A DNA stretch of 64,000 nucleotides. Source: Epiperipatus broadwayi. Taxonomy: Eukaryota; Onychophora; Udeonychophora; Euonychophora; Peripatidae. The DNA is taken from contig JAQFVV010012973.1 of assembly GCA_028023455.1 (NCBI GenBank), positions 117,501 to 181,500 on the forward strand, in the 5' to 3' direction. Positions 33,616 to 46,904 of this stretch are shown piece after piece. How positions within the stretch are numbered: position 1 is the stretch's first letter; every line of letters begins with the position of its first letter. The notes under the pieces are model-generated. The model ran no database searches. It saw only the letters and a list, made by a program, of their open reading frames with translations, and was not told the DNA's origin. The position numbers and the translations under genes were made by a program.

Positions 33616-34414
33616 GTGTTGCCAAAGATAGATCTGTATCCTTTGTCTACCCACATATGGTTGGAAGTAGGCTTGTTAAAATATAAATAAATATATAGAC
33701 ACAGTATTTCTCTAATTTTATATATGTTTATAGCTATATATTTATAGATGTATATTCGCACAATTATTTTCCCAAATTTATACATTTATAATGATTTATA
33801 TAAATTACCATTTTATTTTATTATATAAATCAGATAAAAATTAATTATCAATTAGTTAAACAACAAATAATAAATTATTTTATAAAAATAATATATATAT
33901 AATTAAAAACCAGTCAGCACTTAGACAATCCCAATATAAAATACAATCAACAATTTAAAACTATGGTCAAGGCAAAACTTTTTAACCAATATATATAATA
34001 TTGAACCCAAAGGGTATATTTTTTACATTCATGTATATTAATATATACGTATATCTTGTTACTATTGTGTCAATGTGACTTTCTTTGCTTACAGTTAATA
34101 CCTATGTTAACAGAAGTTATTCAGTCTACAGTATTCTTCTTTAGAAGTATTTATGAAAGCCTGATTAAATAATAATTAGATAGTAGCACCAATGCTACCC
34201 AGATTTCTGTTTCACTAATAATATTATCAATGAAAATCATCTGTAGGTATAGATACTGCCATTAGTATGAAATTCTTGGTTTTAAGCAATAATTTCATAT
34301 TAAGAGTTCTTTTGAATCTGTGAATATTTTGGATTCATCAAATCACCCATATTATAAACTCCAGATTTTTTGAAAATTAAATTATAAAAACTATTAGTAT
34401 TACTATCTATGGTT
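33616..34414. other. AT-rich spacer
   Basis: No supported feature. Confidence 0.4.
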
Positions 34415-34475
34415 ATAGTAATATTAGCGATTAAGCCAATGCACATGTGCTTCAAAGATAAATTATAAATGAATA

Positions 34476-35482
34476 CACCTGGTTCTTATTTTATGCGGAT
34501 TTATTTAACATGATTTTTAAGTTACACGATTCATGTTTTTTCGGTAGTCGAACTCCGATAATGCGCTATTACTTTAAATAAGAAATTTCGCGTACTTACG
34601 TCATATTGAAAGTAATAGCACAATATTGGAATTCAACTTTCATCTTAGTAATTTCAATATTTTCAGTGCTTTATAATAGTAAGATTTTATGCAATAATGA
34701 AATTAAAATCATGATTTCCACATTTTATGTATACCCACATTAAATTTTACAAGATTATAATGTAAATTTTTTCAAACATTGTGTGTGTTAATTTTGCATT
34801 TTAAATCACATTCTGTTTTTGCTTTTTAAAAAAGAACGTAATCAATTATTAATCATTTAGTGTCCGCAAGTTTATTTTTAATTATTTTCTTATTAATGAC
34901 ACTAATCATGAACATGCTCTTAAATTCCAATGAGAGCTAAATGGTTGTATGTCTGGATATCGCGAGCTTCATAAACAATTAATAAAATCATCATCTCAAA
35001 GATTAATTACTAATTACGTTGTCACCAGAAAACCATTAACACAATATGAGAGGGAAGTTGGTGCTAGTAGTATTTTCTCTTGTGAAGAATCTGATTTTTT
35101 ATCAGTTTACAAACGAACCTGTTTATTGGAAAGTAGCGATAATAATTAAAATGTGTATAAAAAATGTCAATTACTGTACTGTAAATTATGCATAAAAATA
35201 TATTATTTTGAATAAAATTAAATATTATAGTTAAAAAAGTTTGTCTTGTATCATTTTTTTTCAAATTTGAAATTTTTTATTAGTCATATTTTATTTCCTT
35301 ATTTTTTTTTTTTGCGCAAATTTTAAAGTAATTTTACGTTGGTGCTTTGCTTTTATGCGATTTTTGAAAAATCACAGCCAGTATCCCTCCTTTTTCAAGG
35401 TAAGTTACATCTATTTTTGTGCAATTTCTTTTGTGCGTGTTTTCTGAGGAACCTATCTATCGCGCAAAATGAGACCCAAGTG
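34476..35482 (+). mobile_element. pogo/Tigger-like DNA transposon, about 1 kb
   Basis: Ends match as imperfect inverted repeats: CACCTGGTTCTTATTTTATG at 34476 and, on the minus strand, CACTTGGGTCTCATTTTGCG at 35482. A TA precedes the left end and TG follows the right (TA expected). The T-rich, GCG-containing ends (TTTATGCG, TTTTGCGC, CTTTTATGCGATTTTT near 35350) are in the style of Tigger elements. It is much shorter than an autonomous copy. Confidence 0.6.
34949..35149 (+). pseudogene. Possible transposase C-terminal remnant
   Basis: A 66-residue frame inside the Tigger-like element, just before its right end. It reads KSSSQRLITNYV and later an acidic Ser-rich tail, in keeping with the variable acidic C-terminus of pogo-type transposases, but no catalytic DDE residue is present. 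It could also be chance. Confidence 0.3.
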
Positions 35483-35593
35483 TGCTCATTTTTCCAGACA
35501 CGAGATATAGTATTTTAGAAAGAATGGAATGAGTATTCATTTATAATTTATCTTTAAAGCATATGTGCATTGGCTTAATCGCTAATATTACTA

Positions 35594-36904
35594 TTACATA
35601 AAAAACATAGCGCTATATAAAATAATATCTCATTATATCTATGGTTTTGTTATATGTATATTAAGATAATAACTTTTCTATCTCAACTTTATTTTGTAAA
35701 TGTAGTGCAATTATAAATCAAATTTCAGCTCATTAAGTTTTTTTTATATTGTTGATATTATAATTGTATACATATTGATAAAGGTCTGCATATAAAATTA
35801 TTTAAGCCAATTTAGTTTAGTTTTAAAAAGATAAAAAAACTGTTTAGCTTTTTAACTACATTTATTTTAATAAATCTAATTAGAATTTATATTGTAGGAA
35901 CAACACTTAATAATAATCTATAAAAATTTTCTCAATTTTTTCAGTATTTTGTTGTTTTTTTTTTGGTAATTGAAAAAAAACTCTTGGAAAATCTTTTTTT
36001 TTAAAAAAAAAAAAAGCTTTGTTCCAGGTTTTGAAAATGTTGGATTTCAATTAATAATATTTTAAGTGTCAATAAGCTGATTGGTATAATTAAAATACAG
36101 GCTTTGTTACTTAAAAAAATTGGGGAATGTGTGGGTTTGTCAGTTAAGAAAATTTAGTAAATGTATAAACTTTTTAATTAATAAAAGTGAATGATATAAA
36201 AAGACTAGCTGTTATTCTGCTTCTATTTGTCATTGAGCCTGCCTATTCTTGTTGTCATGGCCTTTGGCTGCTTAGCATGATGCATTCTAAACTTTTATCA
36301 GTAGCCAAGTTAATAACCATGATTGTCACACTGGGTAACAGAACTTCACTTCTTCAGTTTGTATCCCATAGTTATCAAAATGTTCAATTTATTCTGAGTT
36401 GAGCTAATATACTAACTATTATCAAATATGTGGCAACAAATACATTTCTCAACATTAAAGATGAAATTTCATGGCAACATTCTATAAGATTAAAAAAACT
36501 GGTAAATGAAGAGACCTCAAATGGAAACTACTAAGCAGCTCCATTTTCTCACACACACATATATAGTAACTTCCAATATTTAATATTGAATTGGAAGAGA
36601 TGTGGTAAAATTAAAATCTGAGCAAAAAAAGCTAAAAGACCTATACCTGTTTTTGATACTAAAAAAAAAAAAAACTTTGAAAACCAATTTCTGCATATTG
36701 CTATATTTTATATATTGAAATAAGACCTATACTAGCATGTATTTAAAACATTCATGGGTGGTTGAGTTTTCATAAGACAATAAGCCATGTAAAATTACTT
36801 CAGTTTTCCAAATAAAAGATATTTCTCAGGGATTTGAAATTTTATTTATTAATGTAGGAAAATATATGTATAAGGGAATTTATGTATGCATTCTACCTTT
36901 AATT
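35594..36904. other. AT-rich spacer
   Basis: T-run/A-run mirror tract at 35993-36015. A slightly GC-richer patch at 36190-36400 gives a 71-codon frame without motifs; not supported as a gene. Confidence 0.4.
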
Positions 36905-37007
36905 TTTTTCCCATATGTCATAGCATCAGCCGGTAAGCAAACCCAATAACCCAGGACAACTACTTGTAAAGCAGCTATCACTAACCTCTCAACCACCAAT
37001 GCTTGAT
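36905..37007 (-). repeat. tRNA-Val-like SINE, minus copy
   Basis: Close match to 3401-3505: rc of the AAGCATTGGTGGTTGAGAGG head, the GCTGC-TTACAAG anticodon arm, the B-box region and the CTATGACATATGGG tail ending in poly-A on its sense strand. Confidence 0.8.
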
Positions 37008-37079
37008 GTTTAATTTTGTAGACTCAAATTGCAAATATAATAAAATATTTAAGTATAACATTAAAATAGGAAAAAGTCT

Positions 37080-37275
37080 TCATACAGTAGTGCCTCTCAG
37101 TGCAAGCCAGAGTAATCAATGGATGCCAGAAGGCTTGTGCATAAAATCCCTATCTAGTGCCTACTCATCCAATACCCTCAGACTAGTTTCTAGCTTGTGG
37201 CTTTCATCGGTGAGGAGCCTTGAATCTGAGAGCACTGCACCTAGATCTTAGGATCTAATGCAACCCTCTAGCAGC
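37080..37275 (-). repeat. Ribozyme repeat family B, copy 3
   Basis: Truncated unit from the CAGTAGTGCCTCTCAGTGCA end to the GGATCTAATGCAACCCTC block. Hammerhead-like segment at 37176-37215 with stem I CCTCA/TGAGG kept but the core changed to CCGATGA. It sits 73 bases after the SINE; the two share no target duplication that I can see. Confidence 0.7.
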
Positions 37276-40200
37276 TACCTTTTAAACAGACTTAGATATT
37301 TATGTGTAAAATGCAAAAATATTATGAAAATATTTTTGAATAGGTACTGATACTTATGAATATTCCAGTTCGATATTAAATACCAATCGATTTCTTTTAT
37401 AATTTTTTATGCAGTACAATATAATAACTTTGAACACTGCAAATAATAGAATTGGTATGCTTCTTTACCATTGCATTAAAGTATGAAAAACTATATTATT
37501 TCCACAAAGCAAAAAAAAATCTTTTTACATTTTCCCCATCAGTGCGCAAATAATATTTTATTTAAATATTGAAATTCTCATTTAAATTCTGCTTTTAAGT
37601 TTACTTATTAACATTTAATTATTATTTCTTTAAATAGAATTAGACCATTGTATTAGTTTCGTTTTAAATACTCTAATATAATTAACTTGTTTTATTCACT
37701 GATTTTCTATTTAAATTTTGTTTCAAATAAATTTATTTTTATTTCACACTTGCTGCATATCTCACATACCCATATATATATATCGTTCTCTTTAAGTACA
37801 ACTTTTTCATTATATATAATGTACATATAATGAAAACTTTTAAAAAAAAAAAACAACAATATTTTGTTTTTTTCATTAATAGAGAATAAAATTTGACTTT
37901 CTCTCAACATGTTTTGTTACTTTATTTAAAGTTTCAAGTTCAAAATAAAATGTTAAATCAACAAAGAAAACATATGTACAAAAATAAAAAAATAGTGATA
38001 ACAGTAGATATATATAAATCACAAACTTGGAATAAGTAACATCAAAAACAAATGAAATTATTATAAAAACAATATTTCATAAAAGCTTTTTAATTCATTT
38101 TTGAATAATTTATGCAATATCCTCTTTGCTTGTTCTAAATATTATTTTAACTTTTATATCCACAAAAAGCTAATTAAAAAAATTGCATAACAAAGTATAA
38201 TTAATGAGATAATAAAAATCTGATATAGAAATTACTTAACAGTTTTTTTTTAATTTTATTTTTAAAACGATTATAGCAATATTTGCAAAAAAAATCATGT
38301 GAATTTATTCTTATAAAGAGTAAGTGAAGCTTTTATAGTTTTTATTTTCAAAAACAATTATCTTAAAATTTATGTATAGAATTATGAAATCGCAAATTTC
38401 TCCATATAATATGAACTTGGAAAGCAGCCTTTTTCAAAAATAGGATTATAAATAAAATAAAAAAATCATAAAAACTTTTGCAAACTACTTTTGAAGTTTT
38501 CAAAAGTTTGATTGACCTATATATATATATATGCAGGTGTGTTTTATAATATTAAGAGAGAAATATCAGTCTTTTGCCAGTCATAATCATGTTTTATTAT
38601 TTGCTTAGGATGCCTTATTAATACACTTAAATTGACCTTCATCAGTAATCGTTAAGAGAAAAATTATATGTAGATCAGTTTGTGTGTACTCATATATTTA
38701 TTTCTTTTATTAATTTTAACAAGCTCATAAATAATTGGATGGTTAATCAAATATGCAATGCTGATAAAAAAAAGTTATGCACAGAACAACCAAATCCAAA
38801 AACATGCTATGATAAATCACATGCCATATCAGCAAAGAATTATTTTAATGAACTTTCAAATAAAATTTGTTTTCTTCTATCATTGCCCATCTATTTGTCT
38901 GATAAAAAGTGGTCACTTGTATTTGACCATCAGTTTGTTATAAAATAATAACTCAAGCACTGATATTTGAAAAAAAAAATATTTTTTTTTTATTTGTGAT
39001 TTTTTTAAACTATTAATTCAAATGAAATTATGTTAATTTAACAAGTCCATAAATAATGTAACATTTTCAAATTTAGTTAAAACTGATAGATAAATTAAAA
39101 GTCCTATTTCTAAAACTCATTTCAGTGCTTCCTATAAGCAAATTATCTACTTCTGGGATTGAAGAACCCATTGGTGTACTGAAAATGTGTTTATCATGTT
39201 GACCGCTGTGCATAAAATTAGTATTCAAAAGACAATGATTATTTCAGGTAGTAATATGGTCTTGCATATTAAAATGATGTGTAACCACCAAAACTTCATC
39301 AATTAAAATATTTATATACAAAGAAACAATATTAACTAGAATGCCATTGATTTTAACTTTTTTACTTTCAATGTAAAAGCTAAATATGTTGAGCTTTTCA
39401 TCTATGATTGTGAAAATGGAATTATAGATATATTATATCAGTCACATACTATTATACTTAACTAATGATTGAATAAAAGAACTTATTGTGTTCAGTATAG
39501 ATGGGAACGTAGTCTGTTTTATCTATTTTTGTTATCATAAAATTGAAAAAAATTAGAACACTTTTTGACATGGAATAATTTTATTTTTTTGTCATCAGAT
39601 ATTTATAGATAATTGCTTCTTTTTTATGTAAGTAATATGATTTTGATTTGTTTTTAGCTAATAGATGTAGGACTTTATTACAACACTAGTTCTTGGTGTT
39701 TTGAATATACAGTTATAGACTTGTTTAATTTTATATTGTTTAGAGCTCACCTTTCTTCCTTTGATGTATTATATTAGAAAGGGAAGTTTTTTTTTAAAAA
39801 AAAAAACATTACAAATCTTAGATTTATCTATATCAGATTTTTTAAACAATATTTTTTCTCCCAGAAAAAGTCTTCTACTTGTCTCAAATTCTATGATCTA
39901 CCTAAAATGTATTAAAAAGACAGTCAATACAATAACAATTTTTATTCATTCTTTAGCTAAAGATGTTACTGATAACAGACAGAAATACCATCTTTAAAAT
40001 CATATGTAAACTATTTAACATATTTTGTTTTTGCATAAAAAAATTTAACAGTTAAATTAATTGACATTCCTATAACTTTGATATTTCCTTGTTTGTAAAT
40101 ATTGCAGTCATTTAGACCATATTATCACCTTATCTAAACAGCATTTTTTGAATGAGTTTTTATATTTTCAGGAATATTTATAGAGCACATAGTAATATAT

Positions 40201-41402
40201 GCCTAGAATATGCATTTTTTTAAACCACATATTATACTCCTATTTTTTGAGTGACATGTTTGGTTTCTGAAAATATAGTAAAGATAAGCAAAATGATTAT
40301 TTCTGGTACATTAAACAGTATTTGCTTCATATTAAATTCACAATTGATGCAGAGATTAATGGTTAACTTTTCTTGCTTGATCTATTCATCACCAAATAAA
40401 AACAGAAGAATCTTTTTTGGGAATGAATGCATGATAAATATTTCAATTTAATATTATCATAATCTTGCTGATTTGTTTTATATAGCAAAAGCTCTTTTTA
40501 CTGCAGCAGTTAAACTTGTAAATAAATTCTTTCTAAAGAAAAAATATATAAGCAATGTCTTAATAGCTAATCATTACAATATAAAACAAGGGAAGAAAGT
40601 CAAAAGCCATTAAATTTTGTGTTTATTCATATAAAAGCAACTTCCAACAACATTAAAAATATTCTGAATTGCTACTATTTAATAATTACATATAGTAATA
40701 TTTTTTCTAAAATCTATGAACTTCTTCCTTCTTAAATTCAGAGAATTTTTGAAATGCTTTATGAAGTTTGTAAAGATTCTTATGTGGTTATAATTATTTA
40801 TTGCAACAGTGCTATGAGAAATGAGTGTGATAATTCAGTAAATCCATATTCATCACTCCCTCCAGTTAACAGATATTAGTCACAATATAAATTTTTAAGA
40901 TACCATAATCCTGACTTTTAAGAAACTATCATCTAAACACAAATGTAAAGGTATATTTAAATTAGTTCCCATTTCAATTTTTTTTAAAGTTCATTAATCA
41001 AAATACCTGTTATTTTTTATATCAGATTATTTATTTATTGTGATTCTATTACCTTAATATTTTTAAAATTTCCATTCTTAGTTCTTTATTGAATAATTTT
41101 TTAATCTTGTTTCACACATTTCTATTTACAGCACCTCTGCAATGTTTTATTTTTGAAAGCTTTGATTGAAGTTGGAAAATCAGTTTGATGTTTTTTTATT
41201 AACTTTTGATCTTTTTTAAGTTAGAATGAAATTATAAAATTGAGATTTAATATCTTTAAATTCAATAGAATTGCTTGAAATTGAGTACACTAAGCTAATC
41301 CATGTTGGATAATAATCTTTTCAGTAGGTCACCTAGTTTATTAGATATGGAACAGAAGGTGGGAAAATATTAAAAATATTCAATATTTTTTGCAATATTA
41401 CA
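37276..41402. other. Long AT-rich spacer
   Basis: No feature supported over about 4 kb. Frames at 38682-38948, 39761-39997 and 40251-40451 lack motifs. Homopolymer tracts at 38969-38990 and 39788-39808. Confidence 0.45.
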
Positions 41403-41455
41403 GTCAAACATTGGTGGTCGAGAGATCAGCAACTGCTATGACACATGAGAAAAAA
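41403..41455 (+). repeat. tRNA-Val-like SINE, internally deleted
   Basis: AAACATTGGTGGTCGAGAGA joins directly to GCTATGACACATGAGAAAAA, so the anticodon and B-box region are missing. Confidence 0.6.
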
Positions 41456-43070
41456 AATTATTTTAGAACTTTAATTTGTTTTAAATAATTCTCACAAGAG
41501 GGAGGGTATAAATAACTTTTCTTTCAGTTTAGTAATATTTTTTAACATTTTAAAATCAATATTTAATAGATTTAAGATCAATATAATTTGTGGAAATTTT
41601 GTACATTCATTTAAAATCTCTATTAAAGTCATTGAAAACATTAATATTTCAAATAGGTGAATTAGTTCCTTAGTTAAGAGTGGGAGAATGTTTTAAATTA
41701 TAATCACAATTTTTGTTTCATAGAAATAATGATCACATTTTCTTTGTGGCAAATAAGAAAGTTGTTTTGTTTTTTTAAAAAAAAAGAAAAAGAAAACCTG
41801 TCAAATAATTTTAAAAAGAAAGGTTTCTTACTGATTTCTTAAATATATATAATTATGTACACATATTAAACATGTATAAAAACATAAAGAGTATACATAT
41901 TAACTTATTGCATGTATGAAATTGATTCAAAGTAAAATTATTATACTGTAACCTTAGAATGAGAGATGTATTACAAATGTTTGATTGACCCTTCAATCAG
42001 AACCTTGAACCAACTAAAAAGGCCAACATGTTGGACAAGCTAAAATTGTAATTTTAAAAGTATGATCTAGATGAGATATACTATAAAACAAATATGAATT
42101 TGAGTATGAGATCTCTCATGGACAAGATATACAACAACAGGAATAAAAGTAGCCTAAATATCAGGTTCTTATTTTATTTAATCTCATGAATAATTACTTT
42201 GTTTAATAATCAAGACATATTCAACTTGGGTTCTTTATACATAAAATTTTCTTATTTTCATCTTCCATTCTTATAGTCTTCTATCTCATTTAAAAATAAA
42301 TAATAAAGTGAAATTGTAAGTATTCAAATATCAAAATACATCTAATAATCTTTAACTAGCTTGATGAAAGGAAGATGTATGAAACCAGTTCCATTAATTA
42401 TAACAAAAATAATTTTATGAAGATATATAAAACATTAATTGATTTGACTAATAATCGGCTAATAATAAATAAACAGAAGATTATGTAATATACATTATAC
42501 AGTTTTTTTATGTCTTAAAAAATATTGTATGGTTTTAATGGGTTATAGTTAATTTTATAAAAAAGAAAGATGTCACTATATATGCACTACAGATTGTAAT
42601 TGTAAATTAGTTGAAGTACATTGAAAAGGGCAAAAATTAATATTTGCCAAAAAGACCTTTTTTGTGTATGATTATTATTATACATATTATTGCTGTTACA
42701 TAAAGATATTTTATAATATATCATTGATTTATTTAAATTAATCTAAATAATTAATGTTATTATCTTATAAATAATTAAGTCAATATGACTAGTGGGTAAG
42801 TTCTATTAAAATACTGTAATGGGTAATCTTGTTATCAGCAAAGTAAAATAATGCAGTGGATAGAAAGGGTACTTTTATGCTATCCATCACATCATTAAAG
42901 ACACAATAAAAAGCAAAATAATATAAAATATTAGTTTAATTAATGCAGATATTGGAAAATAGGTTGAATAATAACTTACTTTGAAAAATGCTCTTATGTT
43001 CAACATTATTTAATATAACTTTATTAATTAGATTTTCTGGATAAATTTGCATGATGATGATGATATCAAT
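41456..43070. other. AT-rich spacer
   Basis: No supported feature. Confidence 0.45.
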
Positions 43071-43292
43071 AAAATCATAAATTTCACAGAGGTAAAACTC
43101 TCTTTACAGTAGAACCACTCAATGTAACCCAGAGTAATCAATGGATGCAGGGTGATTAATGCATAAAATCCCTATCTAGAGCCTATTCATTCAATATCCT
43201 CAGACTAGTTTCTAGCTAGTGGCATTCATCAGTGAGGTATGTAAGTGTAAAGAATGGTGATCATGTGATGATTGATGGTTTAAAATCATAAA
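43071..43292 (-). mobile_element. Ribozyme repeat family B, truncated, 11-bp TSD
   Basis: AAAATCATAAA at 43071-43081 and 43282-43292 flanks a 200 bp insertion. On the minus strand it holds the hammerhead-like segment (43198-43237) and the CCATTGATTACTCTGG end, joined to the alternate AAGAATGGTGATCATGTGAT end. It is less than half a unit. Confidence 0.75.
43198..43237 (-). ncRNA. Hammerhead-like motif, family B
   Basis: Stem I CCTCA/TGAGG (5 bp), core CTGATGA, GAAAC, ACTAGT, C. Stem II (ATGCCACTAGCTA) is weak with only the inner G-C and C-G pairs. Confidence 0.45.
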
Positions 43293-43847
43293 AGTATTTA
43301 AAGAATAAAAATATTTATGTGCACTATAATACAGATTTAATATTATAATAACAATAAAATAAAATAATAAATAATAGACATTGCAGTATTAATTATTACT
43401 GAAATAAGCATTAGAAAACCTTAGTCAATACACTGCTAATTCTAGGACTAACACATATATTAGAATTGCATTTAAGAAATTTTCTTTGTCATTTAAAAAA
43501 AATTAACCAACAATTTATACATACTGAATAGCAAGCATCTGCCTTAATATAGACCACTAAATGTTGATAATGGAATGGCAATATGAACTAAATTCAAAAT
43601 CAGTGCATAATCTATTCCTTTGATATTGCTAATGAAATCAAACACAAAACAAATATAAAATATGTAAGTTGTACTTATTAATACATACACAACATAATAT
43701 TAATGCAGCTCAATACTGTCAATAATTCAATATACTTTTAAAAAAACCTGAAGTAGAGCTATATCCTTTCGCACATATATGTCTTTAAAGTGTTTATATA
43801 AAAATACACAGTAACAAAATTTAAGGGTAAATGATAGTACGGAATAA
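43293..43847. other. AT-rich spacer
   Basis: No supported feature. Confidence 0.4.
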
Positions 43848-44286
43848 GTCATCACCTGGTTACATGACCTGAAAGTGTCACATAAGCCTCAATCCCTACA
43901 TCAGAAGAAAAAGAAAGAACAACAGCAGCAGCAGAAAATGCAGAATGCAAAGAAGCAAAAAAAGAAAGCCAGTTGATTTATAAAGGAGCCTATAAGCCAG
44001 CTAAAACAACTGAATCCAGAAGGATGAAGCAATATTTATCTCATTGTGTTGATAAAAAATATGTAGCTAGACTAAAAGGTAGTGTGTTCATTTTTTTTCA
44101 CCTCCTGTCTCCTGAACATCATCAGCCAGATGCAGTGATATATACCAGTGACTTGCCTTTTGTCGATCTTTATAACCTTCATGACCTGAATCTATGGAAT
44201 CAAACCTAGCCATAGTACCCTAAACCAGGACGAAGTGTCCAACTGCCAAGAGAAGTGATCACCCAGATACTATATAAAAATCCTAG
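43848..44286 (+). pseudogene. Unidentified coding-like island, possible exon or retrocopy
   Basis: This patch is clearly GC-richer than its surroundings and reads like protein. One frame (43848-43976) gives a Lys/Gln-rich basic stretch (HQKKKKEQQQQQKMQ, then KKQKKKAS). The overlapping +1 frame (43886-44209, 107 codons) reads RRMKQYLSHCVDKKYVARLK, then FHLLSPEHHQPDAV and YTSDLPFVDLYNLHDLNLW. After its TAG the same frame continues past one more stop as PKPGRSVQLPREVITQILYK and meets a donor-like CCTAG|GTAAAC at 44286. A frameshift and two stops suggest a pseudogene, or an allele or sequencing error. I do not recognise the family; a host gene exon or a gene carried by a mobile element are both open. 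Confidence 0.45.
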
Positions 44287-45743
44287 GTAAACATTGTTTG
44301 GATGTCTTGATAAACTTTTAAATGTTATTTCAAGAGTGAACTTTTAACATTTATTTCTAGCTAGAATTTTTGAAATATTTCTATTTATTAATTTTAAAAT
44401 ATATGTAAATAAGCACTTGATTGTTTGCAAATATAATAGTTTTAATAAGAGTTCATATTTGTGTTTTAAATGTTAAATATTTCGCTTTTTTTTTATCCAT
44501 TAATAAATATGTATAAATTATTAGTGTGATTTGCATTTCTTTCTCCCTCATTTTACCTATGATTAAATAGATAATCATAGTTTAGATATTCTGTGTTGCC
44601 GATCTCATGTTATAATAATTAGCCATGGGACAAGTGCTTGAAGTGTGCTAATGTTGTCTCAATGGTTCCATCAAATGGCTGAATGGTGCCTGTAAGGTTT
44701 AAATCCATTATAAATATCCCCATGGGATGTGACACTGCTTCTTTCAGTAGGGAGGAATACCTCAATATGGAAAAGTATTAAAGATTAGTAATAAAGTAAA
44801 ATAATAAATAAATAGACTTAGAATAGATTGTAAAGAAGTTTTAAATCCTGTGCATAGACGTGCATTTTATAATATACAATGAATATATTTCAGTTGACAT
44901 TTAATAAAATTTTAAAAAATAATTAAATTTTACATATGTGTTTACTTGATTAATATATAAAATTCAAGTTACTATATTGTCATTTACATATATGTTTTAA
45001 TAGGTTTACTTAAAACACATTCAGCACACAGACATGTGGCTAATAATTTCTGAATATATTTGAATGTTCATAAAATAAAATAAATGGTTAAAAGTTATAT
45101 GTGTCTATTTGACACACATTGATATATATATATGCACACATACATGTGGCATAATAATTTCTGAATCTATATGACTTGTTATAAAATAAACATTTTTAGT
45201 TATCATTTTTAAATGATATAAAATACCATCGTGCATTTACATAAAACATATAATTGACTAACATATAAATAAAATTTCATTTTTTATCATATTTCAATTT
45301 ATCAAAATAATAGAATTATTAAAAATATCTTTAATAATTAATTACATTTGGAAAATATATAAAATTCACATATGTGTGTATATAGAAAAAATAATAATTT
45401 GAATCAATTATCAAATTCTCTCTTTACTGATTACAGTTTTCTTTTTTCTTTTTAAAAAGAAAATAAAGTCAATTTTTTTTGACAGGTCAATTTTGATTGT
45501 TGATTAATTATCAATGTCTTTAATTTTAAAATGTCTCTTTTTTAAAAAATGTCCTTTTTTCTAAAGAAATTATTTAAAATTTCAGGCTGGATATATCACA
45601 GATTGCTCATGATTATAACATTTTTAAATTTAAAATATAGATTTAAAAAATGTCATTTTTACTAAAGAAATTACTTAAAATTTCATTATCATTGTATGCA
45701 ATGTCACCATTGTATATACTTTATCTGTGTTCTCTGTGTACAG
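44287..45743. other. Spacer with one GC-richer patch
   Basis: GCCATGGGACAAGTGCTTGA to ATGGAAAAG (44621-44777) is GC-richer with CCATGGG at one end and CCCATGGG inside, perhaps an old repeat; no partner in the window. The rest is AT-rich. Confidence 0.35.
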
Positions 45744-45894
45744 ATAAATCAGCATAGTGTAAACTAATCTTCAGCAAGCTAAGGATTTCTTGGTGACTTC
45801 TTAGTGAACTGGTATATTCCAGGATTATCATCATCAGGGAAAAATAATCAAGTAACTGTCATGATCCTCCTACTCAGCAATGGATATACTTCAG
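45744..45894 (+). other. Exon-like segment between splice-site-like signals
   Basis: TTCTCTGTGTACAG precedes 45744 and TTCAG|GTAAGTAT follows 45894, good acceptor and donor matches bounding 151 bases. One frame is open for its last 110 bases but no protein motif is recognised. It could be an exon of a non-coding RNA or chance. Confidence 0.25.
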
Positions 45895-46904
45895 GTAAGT
45901 ATACTGTCTTCTAGAACACATTTGTAGCTATGAAACACTTGAAGTTGTCTCTTTTCTCCATGTGAATTCAAACTCCACTATTGTGAACTATAGAGTAGCT
46001 TTTTGAGTTGCCTTCTTGCAGTCTTATCTTCATTGTAATTTTCTGCCCTATCTGGAATACACTACTCTAATTCTTCTGCTAATTACTACCTACACTACAA
46101 ACTAAAATTACTAGACAACTCTTTTTTCTTTTTATCCACCCTTTTATATATTCAGCTGAGGTGGCAAAATCAAAAGTCAGCTGAGGTGACAAAAACACTA
46201 ATTAAAATGCTTTTTTTTATCTTGATTAAAAATAATTTTAATCCTTTCAAAAGCAACTTTGAAATTTTATCAAAGTGTGGTCTACAAAGATTTTTAAAAA
46301 TAGATAATAGACATTTTTACAATTATCAGAAAACATGCTTGTTTTTAATTTCAAAATCAGATTACAATATTAATATTTATTTTGACCTTTTTAAACTATT
46401 TAGTTTATAATACAATTCTATTTTAAGTTCAAAATTATTTAACCATTTACTAGGATTATTTCATTCCACAAAATGTAGAAAAATATCTGCAAAATTTTTG
46501 TCTGTGTTTATTTCTACCTTTTAACTTTATATATATTTGTGCACACACAATATGTTATTGTGTGATATGTATCAGAAGTGTTACATAACTCTCCATTTGG
46601 AAAAAAGGAAAATAAAAATGAAACACCTATCTAACAATATTTTATATAATATACATGTATAATCAAAACAAAGTTCATACCACAAACTATGTATTCATCA
46701 ATTTTTTAAAGACCTGACAGTCATCTGACAGCTATCAGAATGAATAGTGACCTGCAATTCTGAGATAGATAAAAAATTCAGCTATTGGACTTAAGTACAT
46801 AATGTACCATGAACACCAAGAGAGCTACCTCAATTTAGACACTATAATCTACCACAACCCATAATAAAAATAATGCAAAAATCTTTGAAAAGCTTCCTTG
46901 GAGG
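45895..46904. other. Spacer, slightly GC-richer to 46200
   Basis: A direct repeat CAGCTGAGGTGGCAAAA / CAGCTGAGGTGACAAAA at 46154 and 46178. No gene supported; a 74-codon frame at 46186-46410 has no motif. Confidence 0.4.

Larger units (their letters stand above)
34415..35593. repeat. Foldback element (62-bp arms) split by a Tigger-like insertion
   Basis: Left arm 34415-34475 and right arm 35532-35593 are reverse complements (TAGTAATATTAGCGATTAAG through AAATTATAAATGAATAC) with about two differences. Removing the inner element leaves two arms with a 50 bp spacer, a typical small foldback or MITE. Confidence 0.7.

Noticed and set aside
38682-38948. 88-codon frame with several Cys
   Set aside because: No motif, AT-rich codon pattern like surrounding spacer, overlapped by another frame of similar length.
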